Source: Phragmitibacter flavus | GTDB lineage: Bacteria; Verrucomicrobiota; Verrucomicrobiia; Verrucomicrobiales; Verrucomicrobiaceae | NCBI RefSeq assembly: GCF_005780165.1 | Contig: NZ_VAUV01000008.1 | Span: forward strand, 248,001-312,000 | Reading direction: 5' to 3' | DNA: 64,000 bases | In this document: one piece after another, positions 50,019 through 59,018 of the stretch | How the letters are laid out: each line of letters opens with the position of its first letter | Position numbering within the stretch: position 1 is the first letter of the stretch | Program-made: the position numbers and the translations under genes | The notes under the pieces: generated by a model | What the model was told of the DNA's origin: nothing | The model's database searches: none | The model's input: only the letters and a program-made list of their open reading frames with translations

Positions 50019-51497
50019 CTACAAAAACGGAATGAACAGCCGCGCCAGGCCGTTCCGCAGTCGCACCAACACCGGCGCCTCATCCAGCATTTTCTGGGTA
50101 ATCCTCACACTGCATTCAAGACTCTCCTGAAACCTTGCGCCAAGATCGCGCGCCAGCATGTCGTCAAAGCAGGCGAGGTTGAATTCGTAGTTGAGGTGCA
50201 GACTGCGTGAATCCCAGTTGGTCGACCCGATCAATGACCACGCCCCATCGACCACCATGAATTTGCTGTGGTCAAAATGACCCGTTGCCTCAAACATCTG
50301 CACCCCATGCCGCAGCAGTTCCGGATACAGCGTGTGCGATGCCCATTGCACAAACCCAATATTGTTCTTGCTCGGCGTGATGACACTCACCCGCACCCCT
50401 CTTAAGGACGCCAACGTGAGCGCCCAGGTCAGCCGCGTATTCGGCAGGAAATACGGCGTCATGATTTGGATCTCCTCCTTCGCAGCACCAATCGCCGCCA
50501 GCATGGTGCGGATCAACACATCCGCGTCCTCATCCGGACCATCCGGCAATCCAATCGCCGCCACCTCGCCTACCGGTTCCAATGCCGGATACCATTTTTC
50601 GCCCGACAGCACCTCCTTCGCACAGAATGCCCAGTCCTCGGCAAACACCCGCTGCAACTGCCGCACCACCGGCCCTTCCACCTGAAAATGCATGTCCTGC
50701 ACCGGATGCGACGGATTCGCCGCCAGCATGTTGCCCTGGCGAATGTTCATCCCGCCCGTGAATCCAACCTTGCCATCCACCACCAGAATCTTGCGATGGT
50801 TGCGCAGGTTCATGGTGAGAATGCGCAGCACAAACCGCAGTGGCATGTAACGCTTCGCAAACACCCCGCGCTTGCGCAGAATTCGCGTCACCGGAGGAAA
50901 CGAATAACGCGTCCCCGCATCATCCACCAACACCCGCACCTCCACGCCCCGCTCATGCGCTTTCGACAGTTCCTCCACAAATTCTGCGCCGATCCCCTTC
51001 GCCTCAAAAATGTAACTGCACAGACTTACCGAAGTCTCCGCCGCACGGATCGCATCCAGCATCGCAAACATCGCTTCATCGCCATTGCGTAGCGACGTCA
51101 CCCGGTTGCCAACGGTAAATCCAAAGCGCGAGATCCGCCCCAAAGTCGCTGCCAGTCCCCGCATCTGCGTCAGTTCCGGAGCCATCTCCCATGGATTCAC
51201 CGGACACGCCGCCCCCACGTCGCCCTTACCCATTTCGGCCTCCAGATGATAACGTTTCCCCCAACGCTGCAAACTGTTGATGCCAAACAGCACATAAAAA
51301 ATCGCGCCCACCACCGGCACAAAACAAATGATCACCGCCCAGAACGCGGCTGACCGCGCATCGCGATGCCGCAGCAGCACATGCCCAAACGCCACCGCCA
51401 CCAGGCTGACCGCCATCGCGATCACCAGCCAATGCCATACATGTTGTAAAATCGGCCAAACTTCCGCCAAAGTCATACTTGGATCCACCTTCGCCAT
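50019..51497 (-). CDS. cls: cardiolipin synthase (phospholipase D family)
   Basis: Condenses phosphatidylglycerol to cardiolipin at the membrane. It is about 492 aa from the ATG at 51497 (MAKVDPSMTLAEVW); a TTG at 51566 gives a longer frame. Two N-terminal membrane segments (WHWLVIAMAVSLVAVAFGHVL, AFWAVIICFVPVVGAIFYVLF) precede two HKD motifs, NHRKILVVDGKVGFTGG and DHSKFMVVDGAWSLIGSTN. The length and architecture match bacterial Cls. It is convergent with the His-rich protein gene. Confidence 0.92.
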   Translation of the reverse strand: MAKVDPSMTLAEVWPILQHVWHWLVIAMAVSLVAVAFGHVLLRHRDARSAAFWAVIICFVPVVGAIFYVLFGINSLQRWGKRYHLEAEMGKGDVGAACPVNPWEMAPELTQMRGLAATLGRISRFGFTVGNRVTSLRNGDEAMFAMLDAIRAAETSVSLCSYIFEAKGIGAEFVEELSKAHERGVEVRVLVDDAGTRYSFPPVTRILRKRGVFAKRYMPLRFVLRILTMNLRNHRKILVVDGKVGFTGGMNIRQGNMLAANPSHPVQDMHFQVEGPVVRQLQRVFAEDWAFCAKEVLSGEKWYPALEPVGEVAAIGLPDGPDEDADVLIRTMLAAIGAAKEEIQIMTPYFLPNTRLTWALTLASLRGVRVSVITPSKNNIGFVQWASHTLYPELLRHGVQMFEATGHFDHSKFMVVDGAWSLIGSTNWDSRSLHLNYEFNLACFDDMLARDLGARFQESLECSVRITQKMLDEAPVLVRLRNGLARLFIPFL

Positions 51498-51610
51498 CGA
51501 CAAGACAACCGCAAGGCGAAACACAAATGACAGCACCGTCACCACTCCCCCCTCCCGCCTTCCCAAAACTCATTGCACATCGCCCGTCCCCCGACTAACT
51601 CTCTGGCCCC

Positions 51611-52429
51611 ATGAACCGTCTCGACCAACGCTTCGCCGACCTGCGCGCCTCCGGCAAATCCGCCTTCATCGCCTACATCGCCGCCGGTGATCCCACGCTC
51701 GAACGCACCCGCGAGATCGTCCTCACCCTCGAAAAATGCGGGGCCGACATCATCGAACTCGGCCTCCCCTTCAGCGACCCGCTCGCCGACGGCATCGTCA
51801 ACCAAATGGCCGCCGACCGCGCCCTGCGCTCCGGCACCACCACCGCCAAAGTCCTCTCGTTCATCAAAGAGCTCCGCCAGGAAACCCAAATTCCCCTGGT
51901 TCTCTTCACCTACCTCAACCCCGTCTACACCTACGGTTTCGAGCGCTTCCATCAAGACGCCGCCGCCGCCGGAGTCGATGGCATCCTGCTCCTCGACCTT
52001 CCTCCCGACGAAGCTTCGCTCAACCTCGAAACCACCCTCGGCCCCAACTCCGTCGAACACCCACGTCCGGCCACCATCCGCCTCATCGCCCCCACCACCC
52101 CCGCCGAACGCATCCAGCTCATCGCCTCCAAAGCCGAGGGATTCATCTACTACGTCTCCCGCGAAGGCGTCACCGGCGCCCAGACCAGCCTCGCCACCGG
52201 CATCCAGGAGCAGGTCAAACTCATCCAGTCCGCAGGCAGCGTTCCCGTCGCCGTCGGATTCGGCATCTCCACGCCCGAACAGGCCCGCACCGTCGCCACC
52301 ATGGCCGATGGAGTGGTCGTCGGCAGTGCCATCGTCAAGCTCATCGAACAACACGGCCACGCAGAAGATCTCGCCGCAAAACTCACCGCTTTCGTAAAGC
52401 CTCTTGTAGACGCCGTGAAATCCGCTTAA
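51611..52429 (+). CDS. trpA: tryptophan synthase alpha subunit
   Basis: Cleaves indole-3-glycerol phosphate, passing indole to TrpB. It is 272 aa, normal length. Family motifs are FIAYIAAGDPTLERT, catalytic Glu in DIIELGLPFSDPLADG, LVLFTYLNPVYTYG, YYVSREGVTGAQ, and VAVGFGISTPEQA (phosphate-binding). trpB is not in the window. It is followed after 20 nt by dapF in the same direction. Confidence 0.97.
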   Translation: MNRLDQRFADLRASGKSAFIAYIAAGDPTLERTREIVLTLEKCGADIIELGLPFSDPLADGIVNQMAADRALRSGTTTAKVLSFIKELRQETQIPLVLFTYLNPVYTYGFERFHQDAAAAGVDGILLLDLPPDEASLNLETTLGPNSVEHPRPATIRLIAPTTPAERIQLIASKAEGFIYYVSREGVTGAQTSLATGIQEQVKLIQSAGSVPVAVGFGISTPEQARTVATMADGVVVGSAIVKLIEQHGHAEDLAAKLTAFVKPLVDAVKSA

Positions 52430-52449
52430 CTTCACCGCCCTCCACACCC

Positions 52450-53265
52450 ATGGCCTCCACACTCTCATTCTGGAAAATGAACGGCGCGGGCAATGACTTC
52501 GTCATGCTCGACAACCGCAACCTCGCGCTCAACCTCGACCGCGACGCCATCGCCAAACTCTGCGACCGCCATCGCGGCATCGGAGCCGACGGACTCCTCG
52601 CCGTCGAACCCGCCCAAGCCACCGGCGACTTCCGCATGCGTTATTACAATGCCGATGGAGGCGAAGCCGAAATGTGCGGCAACGGCGCCCGCTGCTTCGC
52701 CCGTTTCGTCAATCATCTCCACGACAACTCCCTCGAACACGTCAGCTTCGAGACCCAGGCCGGCATCATCTCCGGCGAATTTCTCGAAGACCAGGTGCGC
52801 ATCAACATGAGCACCCCGCACGACCTCAAACTTCACCAGGAGCTCATCGTCGAAGGCCTGCCGCTCATCGTCCACAGCGTCAACACCGGCGTTCCCCATG
52901 CCGTCGTCCTCGTCGAAGACCTCGACCACACGGATGTCAATCGCCTCGGTGCCGCCCTCCGCTACCACGAAGCCTTCGCCCCCAAAGGCACCAACGCCAA
53001 CTTCGTTCAGGTCATCGAACCCGGCTACATCCGCATCCGCACCTATGAACGCGGCGTCGAGGACGAAACCCTCGCCTGCGGCACCGGCATGGTCGCCTGC
53101 GCCCTCATCCATCACGAACTCATCGGAGCCGAATCCCCCGTCTCCGTCCTCGTCAAAGGCGGCGACACCTTGCTCATCGGCTTCGAAAAAATCGATGGCA
53201 TCTACCACGACGTCACCCTTCACGGCCCCGCCGACTTCGTCTTCAACGGCGACGTCACCATTTAA
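52450..53265 (+). CDS. dapF: diaminopimelate epimerase
   Basis: Converts LL- to meso-diaminopimelate for lysine and peptidoglycan. It is 271 aa from the ATG at 52450 (MASTLSFWKMNGAGNDFVML); the frame is open far upstream across trpA but is not coding there. The two catalytic Cys are in EMCGNGARC and LACGTGMVAC. The gap to dapA is 32 nt, so trpA-dapF-dapA appear to form one transcription unit. Confidence 0.97.
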   Translation: MASTLSFWKMNGAGNDFVMLDNRNLALNLDRDAIAKLCDRHRGIGADGLLAVEPAQATGDFRMRYYNADGGEAEMCGNGARCFARFVNHLHDNSLEHVSFETQAGIISGEFLEDQVRINMSTPHDLKLHQELIVEGLPLIVHSVNTGVPHAVVLVEDLDHTDVNRLGAALRYHEAFAPKGTNANFVQVIEPGYIRIRTYERGVEDETLACGTGMVACALIHHELIGAESPVSVLVKGGDTLLIGFEKIDGIYHDVTLHGPADFVFNGDVTI

Positions 53266-53297
53266 CCCATTCATTCATCCCAGACACCCCACCCATC

Positions 53298-54176
53298 ATG
53301 TTCGCCGGAACCCACACCGCCATCGTCACCCCCTTCAAAGACGGACAGCTCGACGAAGCCGCCCTGCAAAAGCTCGTCGACTTCCAGTTCCAAAGCGGCG
53401 TGCAAGGCATCGTCCCCTGCGGCACCACCGGCGAATCCCCCACGCTCGACTACGACGAACATGAACGCGTGATCCAGCTCTGCGTCGAGTTCGCCCGCGG
53501 TCGCGGCATCGTCATGGCCGGCACCGGCAGCAACTCCACCGCCGAAGCCATCGAAATGACCCAGGAAGCCGAAGCCGCCGGAGCCAATGCCATCCTGCAA
53601 GTCGCCCCTTATTACAACAAACCCACCCCCGAGGGCCTGTTCCGCCACTTCAAAGCCATCGCCGCCGCCACCAAACTGCCCATCATGCTCTACAGCATCC
53701 CCGGCCGTTGCGGCATCGAAATCCCCATCGAGACCATCCAGCGCCTCGTCGCCGAATGTCCCAACATCGTCGCCATCAAAGAAGCCGGTGGCAGCCTTGA
53801 CCGCGTCAGCGCCATCAAACAAAACCTGCCCGCCAGTTTCGAAGTCCTCTCCGGCGACGACTCCCTCACCCTGCCCTTCATCAGCGTCGGCGCTGTCGGT
53901 GTCGTCAGCGTTGCAGCGAACGTGATCCCACGCGAAATGACCCATCTCGTCCAGGCCGCCCTGCAAGGCAAATGGAACGAAGCCCAGGCCGTCCACGCCA
54001 GGTTCAACCCGCTCTTCAGCGCCTTTCTCAAACTCGCCACCAACCCCATCCCGATCAAAACCGCGATGGGACTCAAAGGTCTGTGCGAACCTGAACTGCG
54101 CCTGCCCCTCTGCGAGATGACCGACGCCCAAACGGCCGAGCTGAAAGCCGTCATGGAAAAACTACGGCTTCTTTAA
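53298..54176 (+). CDS. dapA: 4-hydroxy-tetrahydrodipicolinate synthase
   Basis: First committed step of the lysine/DAP pathway, condensing pyruvate and aspartate semialdehyde. It is 292 aa. Motifs are GTHTAIVTPF, VPCGTTGESPTL, APYYNKPTPEG (catalytic Tyr), and the Schiff-base Lys in IVAIKEAGGS. Its 3' end overlaps the convergent membrane glycosyltransferase gene by 15 nt. Confidence 0.97.
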   Translation: MFAGTHTAIVTPFKDGQLDEAALQKLVDFQFQSGVQGIVPCGTTGESPTLDYDEHERVIQLCVEFARGRGIVMAGTGSNSTAEAIEMTQEAEAAGANAILQVAPYYNKPTPEGLFRHFKAIAAATKLPIMLYSIPGRCGIEIPIETIQRLVAECPNIVAIKEAGGSLDRVSAIKQNLPASFEVLSGDDSLTLPFISVGAVGVVSVAANVIPREMTHLVQAALQGKWNEAQAVHARFNPLFSAFLKLATNPIPIKTAMGLKGLCEPELRLPLCEMTDAQTAELKAVMEKLRLL

Positions 54177-56684
54177 AAACAGCCGGCGCACCGACTCCTT
54201 CACATCAAAGTGGTATTTGAACCAGCGGATCTCATCCAGCCGGGCCTCCACCTCATCTGGTGATCCACTCTCGCGCGTCGGACAAATCCCCAGCACTTCA
54301 AAAAGCTCCATCTCCATGCCGAACTTGTCCGCATAGCCCCGATTGTAGACTCCCACCACCAGCAACGGCTGCTCAGACGGGATGCCCTTCAGGTCGCCCG
54401 GGATCTGCAACCCCAGCCGCCTTTCGCCCGACGTCGAATTCAGCACCCGCGCCTCCACCACCCAGCGCGCATGGTCCCGACGCTCAAACACCCGCGTCAT
54501 GCTGTTCAGATCCTCGTGTTTCCCAATGCGCACCCGGTAGTCATCGAACTGCACCAGCTTCACCGCAAAACCCTTCTCTGGAATGTCCCTCACCCGTTGA
54601 TCGGGATGCCCGGTCATCGTCCGTTCCACCAAGGCCCGCGCTTCCCCTTCCTTCAAAGTGATCCCCTCCGGCGGATGGATCGAACGCCAGCCATACGCCC
54701 CCAGTGCCCCCACCACGGAAAGACCACACAGAGCCGACATCACCCAAGCCGCACGCGCTGACCAACGCCAACCATGCGCCCTCCACGCCCCCGCCCTCGC
54801 CACCAAACGCCGCGGCACGGGCTGTCTCCAACCCGGCACTTTCGCCCATAACCAGTCGAGTCCCTGAGAAGACGTTACCAAAACCCGCTCCCAAGCCCCG
54901 CACCAGATGAGAAACAACAGCCAGTCGCCCGCCGTCTGGAATCGGTCCGTTGCCACATTCCCCGACATCGCCGCCAGCAGCAAAAACGAAACCGCCGTGG
55001 CCACCACCAGCCACCATCCCACCCGCTGCCGCCGCGATGCCAAAATCAAAACGATCAACGACCCCGCTGCGAGGCTTTGAACCGACGGCAAGTGATCCAC
55101 GTGATGCAACAACAACAACGCCAGTGCCGCAGGCAACGCGGGCAACCAAAACTTGCGTCTCACACACTGACCCAGCGCCACCAGCACGATCAACCATCGC
55201 GTCAGCCACTGCCACACCGGATTGGTCCTTGGCGTGTATTCCGCCGCCCGCACAAACGCCTCCGACAACTGCTTCACATATCGCACCGGATGCTCCGTCA
55301 CCAGCGCCACATACTTCTGCATGAAATAGTTGTAACGCCGCCCCGTCGTTCCCGGACCAAACCCATCCCTGCGCGCCTCATCATGGATATTGCTCGTCAG
55401 CCGCTTCTCCACCGGATGCGCCCCCCCATACAACAACTCCGACGTGTTCAGCGACTGCGTAAACGCCCCATACTTCACCTGCTGACGAAACATCCACGGC
55501 AAAAACAACGCACAAACCATCACACAAAACATCGCCGCGCACTTCGCCACCCGCCCCCAACCCCAACCCTGCCACCAACCAAACACCACAATCAGAATGG
55601 GATACAACGGCACCGTCAGCAAAAACACTCCCGACGCCAGATTGCCTAACCCCACCACCAAACCCGCCGCCGCCGCCGCGCCCACCGTCCGGCGACGCAA
55701 CAATCTCCAAAACACCAGCAACCCCAACACCCCAAACGTCGCCCCCATGTTCTCCGTCAAAACCACCTGCGCCAGCGCCACCTGCATTGGACAAAACATC
55801 ATCCAACTCGCCACCGTAAAGGCGACAAAACGCGATCCCAAAATCCCCCCCAACACCAGCACCGTCGTCGCCGTCAACGCCTGCAACAAACAGTTCGTCA
55901 TCAACGAAACCCAAATCCCCGAACCAAAAACCTGATGAAACAGCGACAAAAACAAACTGTAAAACGGCCGCTGCGTTCCAAACGACGAATCAAATCCCCG
56001 CCCATCCGCCAACGCCTCTGCCATCTCATGCCATCCCCCCGCATCACTCGCCGGCACCCCTCGGATCGACATCACCCCATCATTGTAATCCGATCCATGC
56101 AACTGCATTGCGCGCACCCCCAGACACAACACAAAAAACGCCGCCACCTTCATCCAAGGCGGCACCCTGCGCCATGATCGCGCCGCACCTTCCACCGGCA
56201 CCCTCACCTCCCCACGCGTCAAAGCAAACCCCAACGCAAACGCCCCCGCCAGCAGCCACCACACCTTGTCTCTCACCTCCACCGGCAGTTGTAACGAATA
56301 CCTTCGACCATTTACCCGTGGATCCGATCCGTCCATCGGCGAAAAACGCAGCTGCGACCCCTTCAGTCGATACCACCCCGGCCCCCGGTCCAGTTCACTT
56401 CCCCGCCGCGCCTTGCTTCCCGTTGGTTTGCCGTTCTCCAGCAACACCCCCGCCCTTTCCTCTGCGGGTGTGAACTCACGCTTCCCCAAACTCCACATCC
56501 ACAGTCCCCCTCTTTCCCGCATATTCTGCGGCGAGATCTCCCGTTCCTCCATCAATCCCCAGCCGCTGTATTTTTGCATGATCGCCGCCAGCAACCCCAA
56601 CAAAGCCACCAATAACACCAGCCGACCCACCACTCTCCGCACTTGGAGCGGCTTCGTAGCACTTTGATCACACACTGATTCCAT
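54162..56684 (-). CDS. large GT-C-type membrane glycosyltransferase-like protein
   Basis: An 840-aa polytopic membrane protein. After a first membrane segment and a periplasmic stretch, the core resembles the ArnT/PMT (GT39, RgtA/B/C/D-like) fold: an acidic first loop with SDAGGWHEMAEALADGRGF, then FGTQRPFYSLFLSLFHQVFG, followed by many hydrophobic helices. The C-terminal 200 residues are soluble and unusual for the family. Such enzymes transfer sugars from polyprenyl-phosphate donors to lipids or proteins; acceptor and donor are unknown. It interrupts the dap genes on the opposite strand. Confidence 0.72.
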   Translation of the reverse strand: MESVCDQSATKPLQVRRVVGRLVLLVALLGLLAAIMQKYSGWGLMEEREISPQNMRERGGLWMWSLGKREFTPAEERAGVLLENGKPTGSKARRGSELDRGPGWYRLKGSQLRFSPMDGSDPRVNGRRYSLQLPVEVRDKVWWLLAGAFALGFALTRGEVRVPVEGAARSWRRVPPWMKVAAFFVLCLGVRAMQLHGSDYNDGVMSIRGVPASDAGGWHEMAEALADGRGFDSSFGTQRPFYSLFLSLFHQVFGSGIWVSLMTNCLLQALTATTVLVLGGILGSRFVAFTVASWMMFCPMQVALAQVVLTENMGATFGVLGLLVFWRLLRRRTVGAAAAAGLVVGLGNLASGVFLLTVPLYPILIVVFGWWQGWGWGRVAKCAAMFCVMVCALFLPWMFRQQVKYGAFTQSLNTSELLYGGAHPVEKRLTSNIHDEARRDGFGPGTTGRRYNYFMQKYVALVTEHPVRYVKQLSEAFVRAAEYTPRTNPVWQWLTRWLIVLVALGQCVRRKFWLPALPAALALLLLHHVDHLPSVQSLAAGSLIVLILASRRQRVGWWLVVATAVSFLLLAAMSGNVATDRFQTAGDWLLFLIWCGAWERVLVTSSQGLDWLWAKVPGWRQPVPRRLVARAGAWRAHGWRWSARAAWVMSALCGLSVVGALGAYGWRSIHPPEGITLKEGEARALVERTMTGHPDQRVRDIPEKGFAVKLVQFDDYRVRIGKHEDLNSMTRVFERRDHARWVVEARVLNSTSGERRLGLQIPGDLKGIPSEQPLLVVGVYNRGYADKFGMEMELFEVLGICPTRESGSPDEVEARLDEIRWFKYHFDVKESVRRLFLKKP

Positions 56685-56758
56685 CGCAAAACTTCAAACA
56701 GCATAGGGGAAGTCCCCCCTTGCGCCAATTAAAAACGTTGATTACATCGCCCTGTCTT

Positions 56759-57499
56759 ATGAGTCAAACCCGCATCCTCGTCACCGGAGCCAAAGGCCGC
56801 ATGGGCCAGGCCGTCATCGCCGCCGTCGAAAACAACCCCGACACCGTCATCGGTGCCGTCATTGACGTGGGCGACTCCCTCGAAGAGGCCCTCGCCCAAA
56901 GCGACATCGTCATCGACTTCACCGCCCATCACTTCAGCCCCACCCTCGTAGCCGCCTGCCTCGCGACCAACAAACCCCTCGTCATGGGCACCACCGGGCA
57001 TACCGACGCCGAACTCGCTCAAATCCGCACCGCCTCCCTGACCCTTCCCATCGTCCACGCCCCGAACTTCAGCGTCGGCGTCAACACCCTCTTCTGGCTC
57101 ACCCGCCAGGCCGTCCGCATCCTCGGTGAACCCTTCGACCTCGAAGTCGTCGAAATGCACCACCGCCACAAAACTGACTCCCCCAGCGGCACTGCCCGCC
57201 GTCTTGTCGAAATCCTCTGCGAAGAAACCGAGGTCAGCTACGACACCGACACCCGCCACGGTCGTTTTGGCGACGTCGGAGCCCGCACCAAAAAAGAAAT
57301 CGGCGTCCACGCCCTGCGCGGCGGCGATGTCGTCGGCGACCACACCGTCGTTTTTGCGAACACCGGCGAACGCGTCGAACTCACCCACAAAGCTTCCAGC
57401 CGCGACACCTTCGCCAACGGCTCCGCCCGCGCCGCCGTGTGGCTCGCCGGAAAACCTCCCGGCCTGTATGACATGCAGGACGTCTTGGGGCTGAAATAA
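56759..57499 (+). CDS. dapB: 4-hydroxy-tetrahydrodipicolinate reductase
   Basis: Second DAP-pathway step, NAD(P)H-dependent. It is 246 aa from the ATG at 56759 (MSQTRILVTGAKGRMGQAV), with Rossmann motif GAKGRMG. The catalytic region reads EVVEMHHRHKTDSPSGTA and NFSVGVNTLFWL. The protein ends GLYDMQDVLGLK, as expected for DapB. folK begins 51 nt downstream. Confidence 0.97.
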   Translation: MSQTRILVTGAKGRMGQAVIAAVENNPDTVIGAVIDVGDSLEEALAQSDIVIDFTAHHFSPTLVAACLATNKPLVMGTTGHTDAELAQIRTASLTLPIVHAPNFSVGVNTLFWLTRQAVRILGEPFDLEVVEMHHRHKTDSPSGTARRLVEILCEETEVSYDTDTRHGRFGDVGARTKKEIGVHALRGGDVVGDHTVVFANTGERVELTHKASSRDTFANGSARAAVWLAGKPPGLYDMQDVLGLK

Positions 57500-57550
57500 A
57501 AGATAAGATAGCGAAAGATCGAGGATAAGGGCGAAAGGCCAAAAGAACCC

Positions 57551-58075
57551 ATGGACGACTCCCTTCATCCCTCTTCCCTCTACATCGCTCTTGGTTCCAA
57601 CCTAGGTGACCGCACGGAAAACCTGCGCCGCGCCGTCACCGCGATCTGCCAGCTCCCCGGCACCCACCTCATCGACGCCGCCCCCCTTTACGAAACCGAT
57701 CCCGTCGACTGTCCCCCCGATTCGCAACCGTTCTACAACAGCGTCATCGAAATCCGCACCACCATCGCCTTGGGCCAGTTGCTGCGTCTTCTCCGTGGCA
57801 TCGAATCCCGCTTCGGTCGACGTCACGATCACGGACACAACGCCCCCCGCACCATCGATCTCGACATCCTCTGCTCCGGCGAACTCGTCCTCAACACCCC
57901 CGAGCTCACCATCCCCCATCCGCGGATGACCCAACGCGCCTTCGTCCTCCAACCCCTCGCCGACCTCCATCCCGGCCTCATCCTCCCCGGCCACGACGAC
58001 ACTGTTTGTTCCCTTCTCGAAAACCTCACCACCACCGAATCCCCCCTCCTCCTCGTCGACACCCACTGGCTATAA
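57551..58075 (+). CDS. folK: 6-hydroxymethyl-7,8-dihydropterin pyrophosphokinase
   Basis: Folate biosynthesis enzyme, 174 aa. HPPK signatures are YIALGSNLGDRTENL, PLYETDPVD, QPFYNSVIEI, and the family pattern GHNAPRTIDLDIL, with the catalytic Asp pair. It is followed 7 nt later by the second hairpin element, which probably ends the dapB-folK transcript. Confidence 0.95.
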   Translation: MDDSLHPSSLYIALGSNLGDRTENLRRAVTAICQLPGTHLIDAAPLYETDPVDCPPDSQPFYNSVIEIRTTIALGQLLRLLRGIESRFGRRHDHGHNAPRTIDLDILCSGELVLNTPELTIPHPRMTQRAFVLQPLADLHPGLILPGHDDTVCSLLENLTTTESPLLLVDTHWL

Positions 58076-58082
58076 AGCAAAC

Positions 58083-58140
58083 GTAGAAGGTCCGTCCCGG
58101 GCCTTTCATCACAGCGCAAGGCTCGGGACGAGCCTTCTAC
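58083..58140 (+). repeat. long hairpin element, copy 2 (terminator-like)
   Basis: Same element as at 20349, beginning GTAGAAGGTCCGTCCCGGGC and ending GGCTCGGGACGAGCCTTCTAC. Arms of about 22 nt pair with the same two G-T wobbles and one C-A mismatch. Relative to copy 1, a T-A pair is replaced by C-G. It lies between folK and the convergent ATPase gene. Confidence 0.87.
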
Positions 58141-58162
58141 TTTAGCCTTTAGCCTTTCGATC

Positions 58163-58909
58163 TCACCATTTGAGTTCCCGAGCCGGCAACCTCTTCTCAT
58201 TTCGCGTCTCCTTCACGATCTGACCATCGGACAAATGCAGCACCCGGTCCGCCATTTCCGCCATCGACGCATTGTGCGTGATGATGATCGCCAAAGTCCC
58301 AATCTCGCGGTTGATCCGTTCAATCGCCTCCAGCACCGCAATCCCCGTCGTCACATCCAGCGCCCCCGTTGGTTCATCGCATAAAAGCACCTCCGGTCGC
58401 TTCGCAATCGCCCGCGCGATCGCCACCCGCTGCTGCTGCCCGCCTGACAGTTGCGACGGAAAATGATCCATCCGATCCCCCAGTCCCACCATCTCCAGCG
58501 CCTCCTCCGGTGTCATCGGATCACGCGCAATCTCCGTGATCAACGCCACATTCTCCCGCGCCGTCAGACTCGGAATCAAATTGTAAAACTGGAACACAAA
58601 CCCCACACAATTGCGCCGGAACAACGTCAACACCCCCTCATCCGCATCCGTCAATTCCCAGCCCTTGTAACGCATCTGCCCCGTCGTTGGCACATCCAAC
58701 CCACCCAAAATATTCAGCAAAGTGCTCTTGCCACTCCCCGATGCCCCCAGCAACACCACCAGCTCGCTGCTTGAGAAATTCACATCCACCCCGTTCAACG
58801 CCACCACCTCCACCTCGCCCGTCGGATACACCTTTCTCAAACCACGCGCCTCAAAAATCACCTCGCCAATGAGCGGTTGGGATTCAGCAACAGAAGACTT
58901 CACAGACAT
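58163..58909 (-). CDS. ABC transporter ATP-binding protein, LolD/MacB type
   Basis: A 248-aa ATPase from the ATG at 58909 ([17 protein letters not shown]); an ATG at 58924 and a TTG at 58948 are alternatives. It has Walker [10 protein letters not shown]-loop [18 protein letters not shown], signature [15 protein letters not shown], Walker [13 protein letters not shown] and H-loop [11 protein letters not shown]. The VFQ..NL..TA..NV pattern is typical of lipoprotein- or macrolide-export type ATPases. No permease partner lies downstream before folK, so the partner gene would be elsewhere. Confidence 0.9.
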   Translation of the reverse strand: MSVKSSVAESQPLIGEVIFEARGLRKVYPTGEVEVVALNGVDVNFSSSELVVLLGASGSGKSTLLNILGGLDVPTTGQMRYKGWELTDADEGVLTLFRRNCVGFVFQFYNLIPSLTARENVALITEIARDPMTPEEALEMVGLGDRMDHFPSQLSGGQQQRVAIARAIAKRPEVLLCDEPTGALDVTTGIAVLEAIERINREIGTLAIIITHNASMAEMADRVLHLSDGQIVKETRNEKRLPARELKW

Positions 58910-59018
58910 TCGCGCCCGCAACATGCCTCCCACATCGAACGTAGTCAATTCCCCACACCTGCATTAAACTTCCTTTACCGCACACTTCCGCATTCCGACT
59001 TCCCACCTCCGACTTCCC

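Noticed and set aside
51736-52449. Upstream extension of the dapF frame across trpA
   Set aside because: Arg/His/Pro-rich out-of-frame translation of trpA; dapF starts at the ATG at 52450.
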